Part shown: piece by piece, positions 27,875 through 36,523 of the stretch
Layout of the letters: every line of letters begins with the position of its first letter
How positions within the stretch are numbered: position 1 is the first letter of the stretch
Source of the DNA: Pectinophora gossypiella
Taxonomy: Eukaryota; Arthropoda; Insecta; Lepidoptera; Gelechiidae
Assembly (NCBI RefSeq): GCF_024362695.1
Contig: NC_065420.1
Span: 15,278,753 to 15,342,752 of the forward strand
Length of the DNA stretch: 64,000 nt
Direction of reading: 5' to 3'
Program-made: the position numbers and the translations under genes
Notes under the pieces: generated by a model
What the model was told of the DNA's origin: nothing
The model's database searches: none
Seen by the model: the letters and a program-made list of their open reading frames with translations, nothing else

Positions 27875-29350
27875 CCCGAGGAGGCGGTGTCCGCTATACG
27901 AACCCGGACTACATCGGAGGAAGTGCGGCGGTTGGAGACTGCCAACGCTAAGCTAGCGAGGGAGGTCGCCGACTTGCGTCGCGACCTTCAGGAGCTGCGG
28001 CAGCGTCCAACCCAGTCCTCGGAGCCTAGCCTCCGCCAGCTACTGGAGGAGACGGCCCGCGCCAATGCCGAGATGTTCGGCAATATGCTGAACGCTCGGC
28101 TGGCCGGCATCGAGGGCCGTCTCCTTCCCGAGCCCCGTATGAGGCCCCCGCTTGCAGCGGACGTCAGGACTGCCAGGGCAAACCCCGCTGCCAAAGAGCC
28201 AGCAGGGGCCCCGGTCGCCTCCACAAGCGGCAGTGGCCGCCCCTTGACAGGACCAGGCGCAGAACCAAAGCCTGTCAAAGAGGCTCCCACAAACAGCCAG
28301 GCCTCTTCTGCTCCCCCTTCTTCGGGAAAGAAGGGGAAAAGCAAGAAGAAAAGTCTGGCTGCACAGGAGGCAGCAGAGGCTCGGCGCCAGCCTGCCCCTG
28401 CACCAACGGCGGAGCCGTGGACCGCTGTTGTTGGCCGAAAGGCAAAAAACAAGGCGGCCAAAGCGGCCAAAGCGGCCAAAGAGCCGCTAAAGCCTCGGCC
28501 CACGGCCCAGAAGAGGGCAAAGCTCCGGACACCAAGAACGGCAGCGGTATCGCTGACCTTGGTGCCCGGAGTCGAGGAGAGAGGCGTAACATACGCCTCG
28601 ATCCTCTCCGACGCCAAGCGGCGCGTCTCCCTCGCTGACCTCGGAATCAGCAACATGCGGTTCCGCAGGGCGGCGACGGGTGCGCGCCTGCTTGAGATCG
28701 GAGGGGAGGACTCGGCGGCGAAGGCGGACTCCCTCGCTAAGAAGCTGAGGGAGGTCCTCAGCCCGGAAGCGGTCAGGGTCGTCCGCCCAGTGAAGCGCGC
28801 GGAAATCCGCGTCACTGGGCTGGACGACTCAGCCGACGCCATTGAGGTGGCTGATGCTGTGGCCAAGGAAGGAGGGTGCGCGGTCGAAGACCTCAAGTAT
28901 GGTCGAATCGTCGTTGGGCCGAGAGGTGATGGCTCCCTCTGGCTCAGCTGTCCTGTCGCGGCCGCCAGGAGGCTGTCCGACTCTGGCCGACTACTGGTCG
29001 GGTGGACGTCGGCCAGAGTAAGGCTCCTCGACTCCAGACCGGCACGGTGTTACCGCTGTCTGGAGCCCGGGCACCTCGGAGTCAAGTGCTCGTGCGAGGT
29101 TGACCGCAGCAAGCTCTGCTTCCGCTGCGGCCAACCCGACCACAAGGCGCGGGACTGCTTGGCCGAGCCCCACTGCCCCGTCTGTGAGACGGCAGGCAAG
29201 CCGGCGGCTCACCCCGTCGGCGGCAGCGGATGTATTTCTGCTGCCAAAAAGCCGGCAGTCAAAGGTCCGAAGACGGTTGCGCCTAAGCGAAAGGCGAAAA
29301 AGCGCAAGGCCAAGAGGGCCGGGGCGGAGCAGATGGACACCGTTCCATAA
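27875..29350 (+). pseudogene. ORF1, N-terminally truncated (type 1)
   Basis: 491 codons, open to the stop; the predicted protein from 27923 on is the same as in E residue for residue. Starts at the EEAVS region before the coiled coil; lacks the N-terminal part with the AT-hook. Keeps the coiled coil, linker, RRM-like domain and zinc motifs (CYRCLEPGHLGVKC, CFRCGQPDHKARDC and the third C-x2-C-x8-H-x6-C). Stop TAA followed by ACG, as in E. Confidence 0.88.
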
Positions 29351-29686
29351 ACGGACAGAGCTCCGCTCTAAAGGGGACCTGTGGACGGTGGTCGGGGGAC
29401 CGCCGTCCACAATATAGGTCCCGTGCTGTAGGGCTGCCCAAGTGTTCCGGGCAGCCCTCGGCGGTGGGGGAGGCGCTTGATGCGCTCCCATAGGCGCTGG
29501 GCCCAAGAGGGCATCCGCCGGCGGGGACGCGGTTGTGTGCAGTTGCGTTCCCGTGTCCCCGCCACATGGCGGCGAGGAGGAACACCGTTGGGTTTTAGTG
29601 GGTATACCGGCTTTTCCGGGGAGTCCCACATAACCACGTCGTCCCCCCGGGCGGCGTGGTATGCGTAACGCATTTCCCAACGTTAT
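29351..29686 (+). promoter_or_regulatory. ORF2 deletion scar and 3' UTR of element I
   Basis: As in E: ACGGACAGAGC scar, then the type 1 3' UTR from AGGGGACCTGTGG and the terminal helices. Confidence 0.7.
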
Positions 29687-29721
29687 AAAAAAAAAAAAAA
29701 AAAAAAAAAAAAGGTTAGGTT
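29687..29721 (+). repeat. poly(A) of I (29687-29712) and minimal spacer GGTTAGGTT
   Basis: 26 A and 9 nt of telomeric repeat before element J. Confidence 0.96.
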
Positions 29722-29834
29722 CCCCCCCCAATGGGTTCTCGCCTTGTCGTGGCGGGGGGGCTCAGTAGCTGTGGAAGTGATTGGAAATGCCGCTTACTCC
29801 ATATCACTTCCACAGTGAAGCTAAGAAGAACCCA
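29722..29834 (+). ncRNA. HDV-like self-cleaving ribozyme at the 5' end of element J (predicted)
   Basis: Same plan as in C but with compensatory changes. P1: 8-C run 29722-29729 with the G run around 29754-29760. P2: GGGTTCT with AGAACCC 29827-29833 (C/K have GGATTCT with AGAATCC). P3 and loop TTGTCGT as in C. P4: CTGTGGAAGTGAT with ATCACTTCCACAG, 13 pairs, sharing almost no sequence with the P4 of C and K yet in the same place. J4/2: C29821-T-A-A. The helix P4 replaced as a whole and the paired change in P2 are strong evidence for a selected structure. Confidence 0.82.
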
Positions 29835-30392
29835 ACGCGCGGCGGGTCCGCTCAGATAACTCTGGGCGGGCAACGGCTTCGGCCACCGTCGGGCAACCCG
29901 TAAGCCTGCACTTGGTGGGGTCGCAGGAACGGGGGCCGCCTTCACACTGAGTGGAGGGGGCTGCGAGGAGATAACCTCTATAAAAAATCCGCAGGGAGGA
30001 GGCGAATTCCGCCTTCGCGCGGCTGGTTCGTCGGTCGTCAATGTACGGCTGGCGGACAGGCTTCGGCCACAGTCGGGCGAACCTGTTACCCTGACTTGCG
30101 GTGGTCATGTCTCGCGGCATGTCTCAGGGCCAGGGGGGCTTGCCTTAACCGGCCGGCCCCGAGAGGAGTAAACCTCACTAAAAAATCTCCAAAGTCTCAC
30201 GTTGGGGCACCTTCGGGTCTTGCGCGGCGTGAGGCGCCTGTTACAGGTGGCGGAGGGGATACCTCCGGCAGCGAGCGGCCATCGCTGGGGCACCGCCCGA
30301 CCCCCCAGGCGGATTAGGGTTACCCGGGTACAGAGGGCACTGCCCGGGTGGACTGAATATTTCCCTCACACTCGTGGGATCAATTAAAAACT
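29835..30392 (+). promoter_or_regulatory. 5' UTR of element J
   Basis: Two hairpin + A-run modules: GAGG 29965-29968 with CCTC 29975-29978 (loop AGATAA), then TATAAAAAA; and GAGG 30163-30166 with CCTC 30173-30176 (loop AGTAAA), then ACTAAAAAA. Two UUCG-type hairpin cores (GGCTTCGGCC) lie in the blocks before them. A hairpin before ORF1, ACCCGGG 30322-30328 with CCCGGGT 30343-30349, covaries with the one in C and K. Confidence 0.55.
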
Positions 30393-32711
30393 ATGGAAAA
30401 AATACCTGTTGTGGAGCTGAAAGACGTTTTAAAAATTATTAAAAGCAAACGGACTGATTTAATTGATGACTTTGGCGAGGAACGAGGACACGATTGCGCG
30501 CGATCTGGGGAAAGAACGGCACGGTCTGCGGATACCACCAATCCGGAGGCGGCCGTCTTATCCGACGACGACATTAGCAGCTGCTCAAGTGCAGTTGACG
30601 AGCCCCGCAAGGGGAAAGGGACGGGTGGGTCAACCTTGGACCCGAAATCGCCGGTGCTTAGCGGCAAGCACCGGTGGTCGAAGGAGCAGGTGCCTCCCAG
30701 AACATACAGGGCCACGGCTGGAGGCAGCTCGGAGAGCACGGCGAGAGGCCTGCGAGGGCAAATGGTAGGGGCGGCTGTGCCCGTCTCGGAAACGGAATCC
30801 GAATGTTCGGGGATGGATACAGCCGTCTCCTATTCGGACGGAGATCTGGCCGCTGGCGATAAGCGGCGCAAAAAACGGAGAGCCCCGGAGGCGGGAAGCA
30901 GTGATGAGTCGGGAGCGGGCTCATCCATCGCTGCGGCTACTCCAAACCGTGCAGCCAAGCGCGGCAGGGGAAGGCCGCCCACCACCGGGCATTACGTTGG
31001 TCTGGCCAAGGCGAAGGAGGCCTTGGTCAATGCCCGAAGAGCGGAGCTCGAACTCCTGGACGAATCGGAGGTCCTCGAGTCGACCAGGGAGCTTGCGGGA
31101 GTGCCTGCGGACTGCCTTGAGAGACGGGTGGAGAGCGGCGTCAAGGTCATCCTTGACGTTGCTCGCAAATCCAAGAATCTCAAGGGCACGTTCGTGAACG
31201 CCCTGAAGAAAGCCGCCACGCAGATAGAACAGGCTGTGGCGGCTTTAACGGAGAGGACCTCCGATGAGGAAGTCCGGGTTCTGCGTTCTGAGAACGTAGA
31301 ACTGCGGAGAAGGGTGGAGAGCCTCAGCGAGGAGATGATCAAGCTCCGCGAGGACCTTGCGCGTCTCTCCGCTGAGAACTCCCGCGCCAAGGCGCCTGCA
31401 CCCCAGGAGGAGGGAAGGAGTGAGGCGGACCAGCGGTCGGCCATACTGTCCGACATCGATCGTATGATCGACATCAAGCTGGCCAGGCTGGAAAACCGCC
31501 TCCTCCCACCGTCGGCGTTCCGTCCGCCGCTGCAAGCGGACCTGAAGAAGCCTGCTCCGCAGGCAAAGGGAGCTCAGCCACAGGCTACAAAGGCAGCCAA
31601 ACCCCCACCTGCCAAAGCGCCTGCCGCCAAGACAGCCAAAAAGGCTGCCCCAGCAGCAGACCTTCCCACCCCAGCGCCCACACGTGGCGAAGCGACTCCC
31701 TTGCAGGGATCGCAGCCACCTGCGGAGACGTGGAGCGAGGTGGTGCGGAAAGGTAAAAAGGGGAAGAAGAAGGCGCGCAAAGCCGATGCCACTCTCACAG
31801 CCCAGACTGCGCCCAGCAAGCCTCCGGCGAGCCATGTAGGCACTACAAGGCCGCGCGGAAAGGCAAAGCCTAAAAAGGCGAGAGGCAGTGAAGAGGCAAA
31901 GGCTCTGCGCCCTCCTAGGTCGGCTGTAGTCACCCTGACCTTGCGTCCGGAGACGATCGCCGAGGGAGTAACGTATGCCCAGGTGCTCACCAGGGCGAAG
32001 ATGGGAGTGAACCTCAGACAGCTGGGAATAGACGGCCTGCGCTTCCGTCTGGCTGCCACCGGGGCTCGAGTGCTCGAGATCCCCGGAAAGGAGAGCGCGG
32101 ACAAGGCCGAACTCCTTGCAGCGAAGCTGAAAGAGGTCCTCCCAGAAACCGTCAAGGTGGCTTGCCCGGTGAGATGTACCGACGTGGTTGTCTCCGGGCT
32201 TGACGACTCGGCGACTGCGGAGAGCATCACGGCTGCCGTGGCCGAGGTCGGAAAATGCTCTCCGGAGCATGTCAAGGTCGGCCCTATCCGGGTTGGAGTG
32301 TTTGGCGTGGGCAGCGCGCTAGTCGAGTGCCCTATCGGGGCTGCCAAAACGGTGCTGGAACGCGGGCGACTCCTGATCGGCTGGAGTTCAGCTCGGGTGC
32401 GTGCACTGGGGCCTAGGCCAATGAAGTGCTTCAAGTGCTTCGAGATTGGGCATACTGGGCTCCAGTGCAACTCGCAGGTCGACCGAAGCCGGAACTGCTT
32501 CCGGTGCGGGCAGGAAGGTCACATGGCGTCGTCATGTACCGGCGACCTCCACTGCCCCGTTTGCAAGGCTGCAGGGAAACCTGCAAACCATGCAACCGGG
32601 GGTCGGAAGTGCGCACGGCCGAAGAAGGGCAGAAAAGGGACTGCCAAGATTCCAGTCCCTGGCCAAGCACCGAGGCAGCCATCGCAGGAAGCGATGACGA
32701 CCGGCCAGTAA
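30393..32711 (+). CDS. ORF1 protein, J type
   Basis: 772 aa, ATG 30393. The N-terminus (MEKIPVVELKDVLKIIKSK) is unlike the other ORF1s. Then Ser/acid-rich stretches, AT-hook-like KRGRGRPP at 189-196 with TTGHYVGLAKAK (close to type 2), coiled coil at about 285-335, Ala/Pro/Lys linker, RRM-like region, and zinc knuckles C679-C682-H687-C692 and C702-C705-H710-C715, with the third C-x2-C-x8-H-x6-C. The frame is fully open while ORF2 of the same element is wrecked, which suggests ORF1 was kept useful after ORF2 was lost, or that loss is recent. Stop overlaps the next ATG as TAATG. Confidence 0.93.
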   Translation: MEKIPVVELKDVLKIIKSKRTDLIDDFGEERGHDCARSGERTARSADTTNPEAAVLSDDDISSCSSAVDEPRKGKGTGGSTLDPKSPVLSGKHRWSKEQVPPRTYRATAGGSSESTARGLRGQMVGAAVPVSETESECSGMDTAVSYSDGDLAAGDKRRKKRRAPEAGSSDESGAGSSIAAATPNRAAKRGRGRPPTTGHYVGLAKAKEALVNARRAELELLDESEVLESTRELAGVPADCLERRVESGVKVILDVARKSKNLKGTFVNALKKAATQIEQAVAALTERTSDEEVRVLRSENVELRRRVESLSEEMIKLREDLARLSAENSRAKAPAPQEEGRSEADQRSAILSDIDRMIDIKLARLENRLLPPSAFRPPLQADLKKPAPQAKGAQPQATKAAKPPPAKAPAAKTAKKAAPAADLPTPAPTRGEATPLQGSQPPAETWSEVVRKGKKGKKKARKADATLTAQTAPSKPPASHVGTTRPRGKAKPKKARGSEEAKALRPPRSAVVTLTLRPETIAEGVTYAQVLTRAKMGVNLRQLGIDGLRFRLAATGARVLEIPGKESADKAELLAAKLKEVLPETVKVACPVRCTDVVVSGLDDSATAESITAAVAEVGKCSPEHVKVGPIRVGVFGVGSALVECPIGAAKTVLERGRLLIGWSSARVRALGPRPMKCFKCFEIGHTGLQCNSQVDRSRNCFRCGQEGHMASSCTGDLHCPVCKAAGKPANHATGGRKCARPKKGRKGTAKIPVPGQAPRQPSQEAMTTGQ

Positions 32712-32818
32712 TGGCAGGCCGCAGGGAGGAGTGCGCTCGACACAGCCTGCTGCGAAGATGGAGGCAGCGGCTGTCAGAGCAGCCAAACACGCCGGGGGTC
32801 CGTCCGGCGTGGGTGTAA
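32711..32818 (+). pseudogene. Mini-ORF2: start codon joined to a C-terminal ORF2 segment
   Basis: The TAATG coupling site is kept, but the frame is only 35 codons. Its residues (RREECARHSLLRRWRQRLSE) align with the ORF2 region just after the RT thumb in C (WREDARDVLLNTWQEELDTP) and D (RHNARRDTLLRWLQTLESP). So nearly 900 residues, endonuclease and RT included, are deleted between the start codon and this point. It could be translated by the same coupling, but nothing says the peptide works. Confidence 0.7.
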
Positions 32819-32829
32819 CAACGTGCCGT

Positions 32830-33030
32830 TGAGTGGTTGGCAGCGGCCTCCTGCTGCCACCCATAGTCAACGCTGTGGTTGGCGGCAGGGGAACGCTGAT
32901 TGTGATGGTCTCCTTCCGTGAGGACGTGGTGGCGCGGAAGGAGGCAACAGAGCGGACCCGAGGGGACGTCCCCCTCTCGGATCCTATCCGACGTTGGCAA
33001 ACTGGGCGGAGAAGGGGGGTAATGCTCGCC
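32830..33030 (+). pseudogene. ORF2 C-terminal remnant
   Basis: In another frame than the mini-ORF2, the sequence reads like the last ~65 residues of type 2 ORF2: SFREDVVARKEATERTRG and SDPIRRWQTGRRR, against SFCEDVVAQKEAAERSRE and SDPIRRTRVGRRR in D and F. The zinc motif that should lie between the two remnants is gone. Confidence 0.75.
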
Positions 33031-33367
33031 GACTCTTGCCCGGTCAACAAGCCCTCGGGCGGCGGAAGCGGGGAAATTCCGTCGCCCGAATCCATCAAGG
33101 GCTCACGGAGGATGTGGTCTGTCGTGTGTTCCGGCAGACCACATAAAAGCGGAGGTCAGGGTGGACTGCACTCCTCCCACCCTGAACCCTGGGAGCGTCC
33201 GTTCCGGACGGCGCCGGCGGGTGCACGGAAGAGTGTGTAAACGTCCCCGCACACCCGCCAATAGGCGGAGGCTGCTGAACACCGAGGAGTTTTAGTGAGT
33301 AGGAGTCTCACATAACCCAGTCGCTTTCCCCGGGCGGCTGGGTATCCATGATGGATTTCTCCTCGTT
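33031..33367 (+). promoter_or_regulatory. 3' UTR of element J with compensatory terminal helices
   Basis: Helices: GAGGAG 33284-33289 with CTCCTC 33359-33364, GTGAG 33295-33299 with CTCAC 33307-33311, CCCAG 33316-33320 with CTGGG 33338-33342, ATCCA 33344-33348 with TGGAT 33352-33356. The bases differ from C/D/F in each helix, but each still pairs. Confidence 0.75.
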
Positions 33368-33400
33368 AAAAAAAAAAAAAAAAAAAGGTTAGGTTAGGTT
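33368..33400 (+). repeat. poly(A) of J (33368-33386) and (TTAGG)n spacer (33387-33400)
   Basis: 19 A and 14 nt of repeat. Confidence 0.96.
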
Positions 33401-33503
33401 CCCCCCCCAATGGATTCTCGCCTTGTCGTGGCGGGGGGGCTCAGTAGCTGCATCGGCGGGTGCCGCTTTAGCCCAACGATGCAGTGAAGCTAAGAAGAAT
33501 CCA
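33401..33503 (+). ncRNA. HDV-like self-cleaving ribozyme at the 5' end of element K (predicted)
   Basis: P1: 8-C run 33401-33408 with the G run near 33433-33439; P2: GGATTCT with AGAATCC 33496-33502 (C has a T-G pair here); P3 GCC with GGC and loop TTGTCGT; P4 CTGCATCG with CGATGCAG, fully paired where C has a wobble; J4/2 C33490-T-A-A. Confidence 0.8.
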
Positions 33504-34180
33504 GCGCGGCGGTGGCAAAGTCCACCGCTGCGCAACCCGTAACCCTTAGCGCTTTGTGGTGGGGCGCCAAAGGGTCGGGGGCCGCCTCCACATCAGTGGA
33601 GGGGGCCGCGAGGAGACAACCTCTGTAAAAAACCGCCGGGAGGAGGCGTTTCGCCTTGCGCGCGGCGGTCGTTCGTATTGCACGGCGGCCGTCGGGCCAC
33701 CCGCAACCCTCGGTATTCCGAGGCGTGGGGGCCGCTCCCACACAAGTGGGGGGGGCCGCGAGGAGACAACCTCTTTAAAAAATCCAACCCGGAGGAGGAG
33801 GCGCGTGGCGCCGTCGGTGACGGGTTCGGCGGCCATGAATACATGCCCGTCGGACAGGCTTCGGCCACCGTCGCCAAACTTGTTATCCTGGTCAGGTGTC
33901 GTGGACATGTCTCGCGGCCTACCAGGACCAAGGGGCTTGCCTTGGTCGGCCGGCCCAAGAGGAGCCAACCTCAATAAAAAACCCCCAAAGTCCCGGCGTT
34001 GAGGTGCCTTCGGGCCTTCGCGCGGCGTCGGGGCGCCGGAAGGTGGCGGAGGGGGTATTCTCCGCCAGCTAGCGACCAACCCTGGGGCACCTCCCGCACC
34101 CCAGCGGTATTAGGGTTATCCGGGTACAGGGGGCACTGCCCGGATGGACCACCCTTTCCCCCATACTCGTGGGTCTAAAA
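33504..34180 (+). promoter_or_regulatory. 5' UTR of element K
   Basis: Close to the 5' UTR of C. Modules at 33610-33613/33620-33623, 33760-33763/33770-33773 and 33959-33962/33969-33972, all GAGG with CCTC followed by A-runs. Hairpin ATCCGGG with CCCGGAT at about 34117-34145, before ORF1. Confidence 0.55.
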
Positions 34181-36523
34181 ATGGAATTTTATAAAAACAA
34201 AAAAGACGTTATGGAGGAGCAAGACGAAGCGAAAGGGAGAGACGAAGGAAAGGGAGTAAGGATTTTGCGTGCTCAGGCACAGTTGACTACTGGCCGTGAA
34301 GCGGACATCAAGTCCGCGGGGCATTCTGTGGCGCGACCGGGAACCACCACCCCGGAAGCGGCACGATGCCCTGGTCTAGGCGCTTGCGCCACCCGTCCCT
34401 GTGAAGGGACAGAAGAGGGAGGAGACGACTCCGAGAGGCAGATCCCAAGCGGCAGGGATCTGGCACTCGGAATCGAGAAAGAACGCCGGCTGAGCGTGGT
34501 ACTGTCACGATGCGACTCACCCGTCACCACGAGAGCGGCTAGCCAGGGGGAGGAGTCAATGGACTCAGACTCCTCCTGTGCAAGCATGGTGACGGTCACG
34601 TCAGAGAGGTCCGACCTAAGGAGACCGTTCCTTAAAAGGAACCGGTCGGACCCCGAGCTGGAGGACGACTCAGGCGAATCTGTTGGGTCGCCCCTCAAAG
34701 GGGCGGCTCACAAGTCGAAGAGGGGTAGAGGACGCCCGGTGTCAACTGGGATGTATGTCGGTCTGGCCGCAGCCAGGGCGGCATACAACCAAGAACTTGC
34801 CGAAAGCATTCGGCTTAGTGCCGAGGCGGAAGTCGCTGGAGTGGCAAGAGGCGTGAGGGAGGCTAGGGCCTCTCTACAGCCCAGCCCCCAAATGGAGTCT
34901 CAGTCTCCGGAGGAGGCAGAGAAGACGAGCGCCGCCCTCACTGGCATCGTCAAGGCCTCGCTGGAGACCATTCTGATGGTCGCCAGCAAATCGTCCCAAC
35001 TAAAAGGGACTTACGTCCGGGCCTTAAAGGAGGCAGCGAAGGGGATCGAGGAAGCGGTGTCCCTCATTAGATCCCGGAACGCTTCGGAGGAGATCCTGCG
35101 CTTGGAGACCGCCAACGCGCAACTGGCGAAGGAAGTGGCTGTCCTGCGCCGCGATCTGCAGGAGTTGCGGCAGCGACCGGCCCAGTCTCAGGAGCAAAGT
35201 CTCCGGCAGCTGCTGGAGGAGTCGGCCCGTGCGAATGCCGAAATGTTCGGCAATATGTTGAATGCACGGATGGCCGGCATCGAGGGCCGACTCCTTCCAG
35301 AGACTCGCGTGCGGCCCCCACTTGCAGCGGACGCCAAAGCTGCCAGGGCAGACCCCGCTCACAAAGAGCCAGCGGGGGCCCCGGTAGCGTCCACCAGCAG
35401 TGATGGCGCTCCTGCGACTGGGTCTAGCCTGGGCCAGCGGCCCAAGAAGGCTAGTAAGGAGGCAGCCAAGAAAACTGGCAATAGCGGCCAGGCTCCTGCG
35501 GATCCCCCCCTCGTGGGGAAAAAGGCCAAAAAAGGCAAAAAGAAGAAGAGCCTGGCGGCTAAGGAGGCTGCAGAGGCGCGAACTCCGACTGCTTCTGCCC
35601 CAACGGCGGAGCAGTGGTCCACCGTTGTTGGCCGTAAGGCAAAAAGCAAGGCGGCCAAAGCGCAGAAAGAGGCACAAAAGCCTCGGCCCACGGCCCCGAA
35701 GAAGGCTGTCCTCCGGACACCCAGAACAGCGGCGGTGACGCTGACCCTGGTGCCCGGAGTGGAGGAGAGGGGCGTTACGTACGCCTCTATCCTCTCCGAT
35801 GCCAAGCAGCGCGTCTCCCTCACGGACCTGGGGATAAACAACGTGAGGTTCCGTAGAGCAGCCACGGGCGCGCGCTTGCTTGAGATCGGAGGGGAGGACT
35901 CGGCGGCGAAGGCGGATGCGCTCGCCAAGAAGCTGCGAGAAGCTCTCAGCCCTGACGCGGTAAGAGTCGTCCGCCCAGTGAAATGCGCGGAGATCCGCGT
36001 CACTGGGCTGGACGACTCGGCCGACGCCATCGAGGTGGTTGATGCGGTGGCCAGGGAAGGCGGATGCTCGGCCGATGACATCAAACATGGCCGGATAGTC
36101 GTCGGCCCGAGAGGAGACGGCTCACTGTGGCTCAGTTGCCCGGTCGCGGCCGCCAAGAAGGTGACCGACTCCGGCCGGGTACTGGTCGGGTGGACCTCTG
36201 CGAGAGTGAGGCTCCTGGGCTCCAGACCGACACGGTGCTACCGTTGTCTGGAGCCTGGGCATCTGGGAGTCAAGTGCTCTTGCGAGGTCGACCGAAGCAA
36301 GCTGTGCTTCCGGTGTGGCCAGCCGGGCCACAAGGCGCAGGATTGTGTGGCCGAGCCCCACTGCCCCGTCTGTGCGGCGGCAGACAAACCGGCGGCTCAT
36401 TCTGTCGGCGGTGGCGGATGCATTTCCGCCGCCAAAAAGCCGATGGCTAAGGCCCCGAAGAAGGACAAAAAGAAGCCCAAGGCCAAGAAGGCCAGGGGAG
36501 AGCGGATGGACACCAATTCGTAA
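34181..36523 (+). CDS. ORF1 protein, type 1 (element K)
   Basis: 780 aa from ATG 34181. Same plan as ORF1 of C, with KRGRGRPVSTGMYVGLAAARAAYN (one P of the AT-hook-like core is V here), coiled coil (RLETANAQLAKEVAVLRRDL), Lys-rich linkers, RRM-like domain and CCHC motifs CYRCLEPGHLGVKC and CFRCGQPGHKAQDC plus the third. The truncated ORF1s of E and I are closest to this one. Open throughout, with TAAATG at the ORF2 start. Confidence 0.93.
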   Translation: MEFYKNKKDVMEEQDEAKGRDEGKGVRILRAQAQLTTGREADIKSAGHSVARPGTTTPEAARCPGLGACATRPCEGTEEGGDDSERQIPSGRDLALGIEKERRLSVVLSRCDSPVTTRAASQGEESMDSDSSCASMVTVTSERSDLRRPFLKRNRSDPELEDDSGESVGSPLKGAAHKSKRGRGRPVSTGMYVGLAAARAAYNQELAESIRLSAEAEVAGVARGVREARASLQPSPQMESQSPEEAEKTSAALTGIVKASLETILMVASKSSQLKGTYVRALKEAAKGIEEAVSLIRSRNASEEILRLETANAQLAKEVAVLRRDLQELRQRPAQSQEQSLRQLLEESARANAEMFGNMLNARMAGIEGRLLPETRVRPPLAADAKAARADPAHKEPAGAPVASTSSDGAPATGSSLGQRPKKASKEAAKKTGNSGQAPADPPLVGKKAKKGKKKKSLAAKEAAEARTPTASAPTAEQWSTVVGRKAKSKAAKAQKEAQKPRPTAPKKAVLRTPRTAAVTLTLVPGVEERGVTYASILSDAKQRVSLTDLGINNVRFRRAATGARLLEIGGEDSAAKADALAKKLREALSPDAVRVVRPVKCAEIRVTGLDDSADAIEVVDAVAREGGCSADDIKHGRIVVGPRGDGSLWLSCPVAAAKKVTDSGRVLVGWTSARVRLLGSRPTRCYRCLEPGHLGVKCSCEVDRSKLCFRCGQPGHKAQDCVAEPHCPVCAAADKPAAHSVGGGGCISAAKKPMAKAPKKDKKKPKAKKARGERMDTNS

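Larger units (their letters stand above)
27873..29712 (+). mobile_element. Element I: 5'-truncated, ORF1-only SART derivative
   Basis: Twin of element E with about 20 nt more at the 5' end; ORF1 part, scar and 3' UTR look the same. The tail begins TAAAA (GTTATAAAA) rather than AAAA. Flanks differ from those of E, so it is an independent insertion. Confidence 0.92.
29722..33386 (+). mobile_element. Element J: mosaic SART derivative with ORF1 and ORF2 remnants
   Basis: Type-1-like 5' end with ribozyme (29722-29834), 5' UTR to 30392, ORF1 30393-32711, collapsed ORF2 (32711 to about 33030), 3' UTR with its own version of the terminal helices, poly(A) 33368-33386. ORF1 and the ORF2 C-terminus resemble type 2 more than type 1, so the 5' module and coding parts have different affinities. 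Confidence 0.92.
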
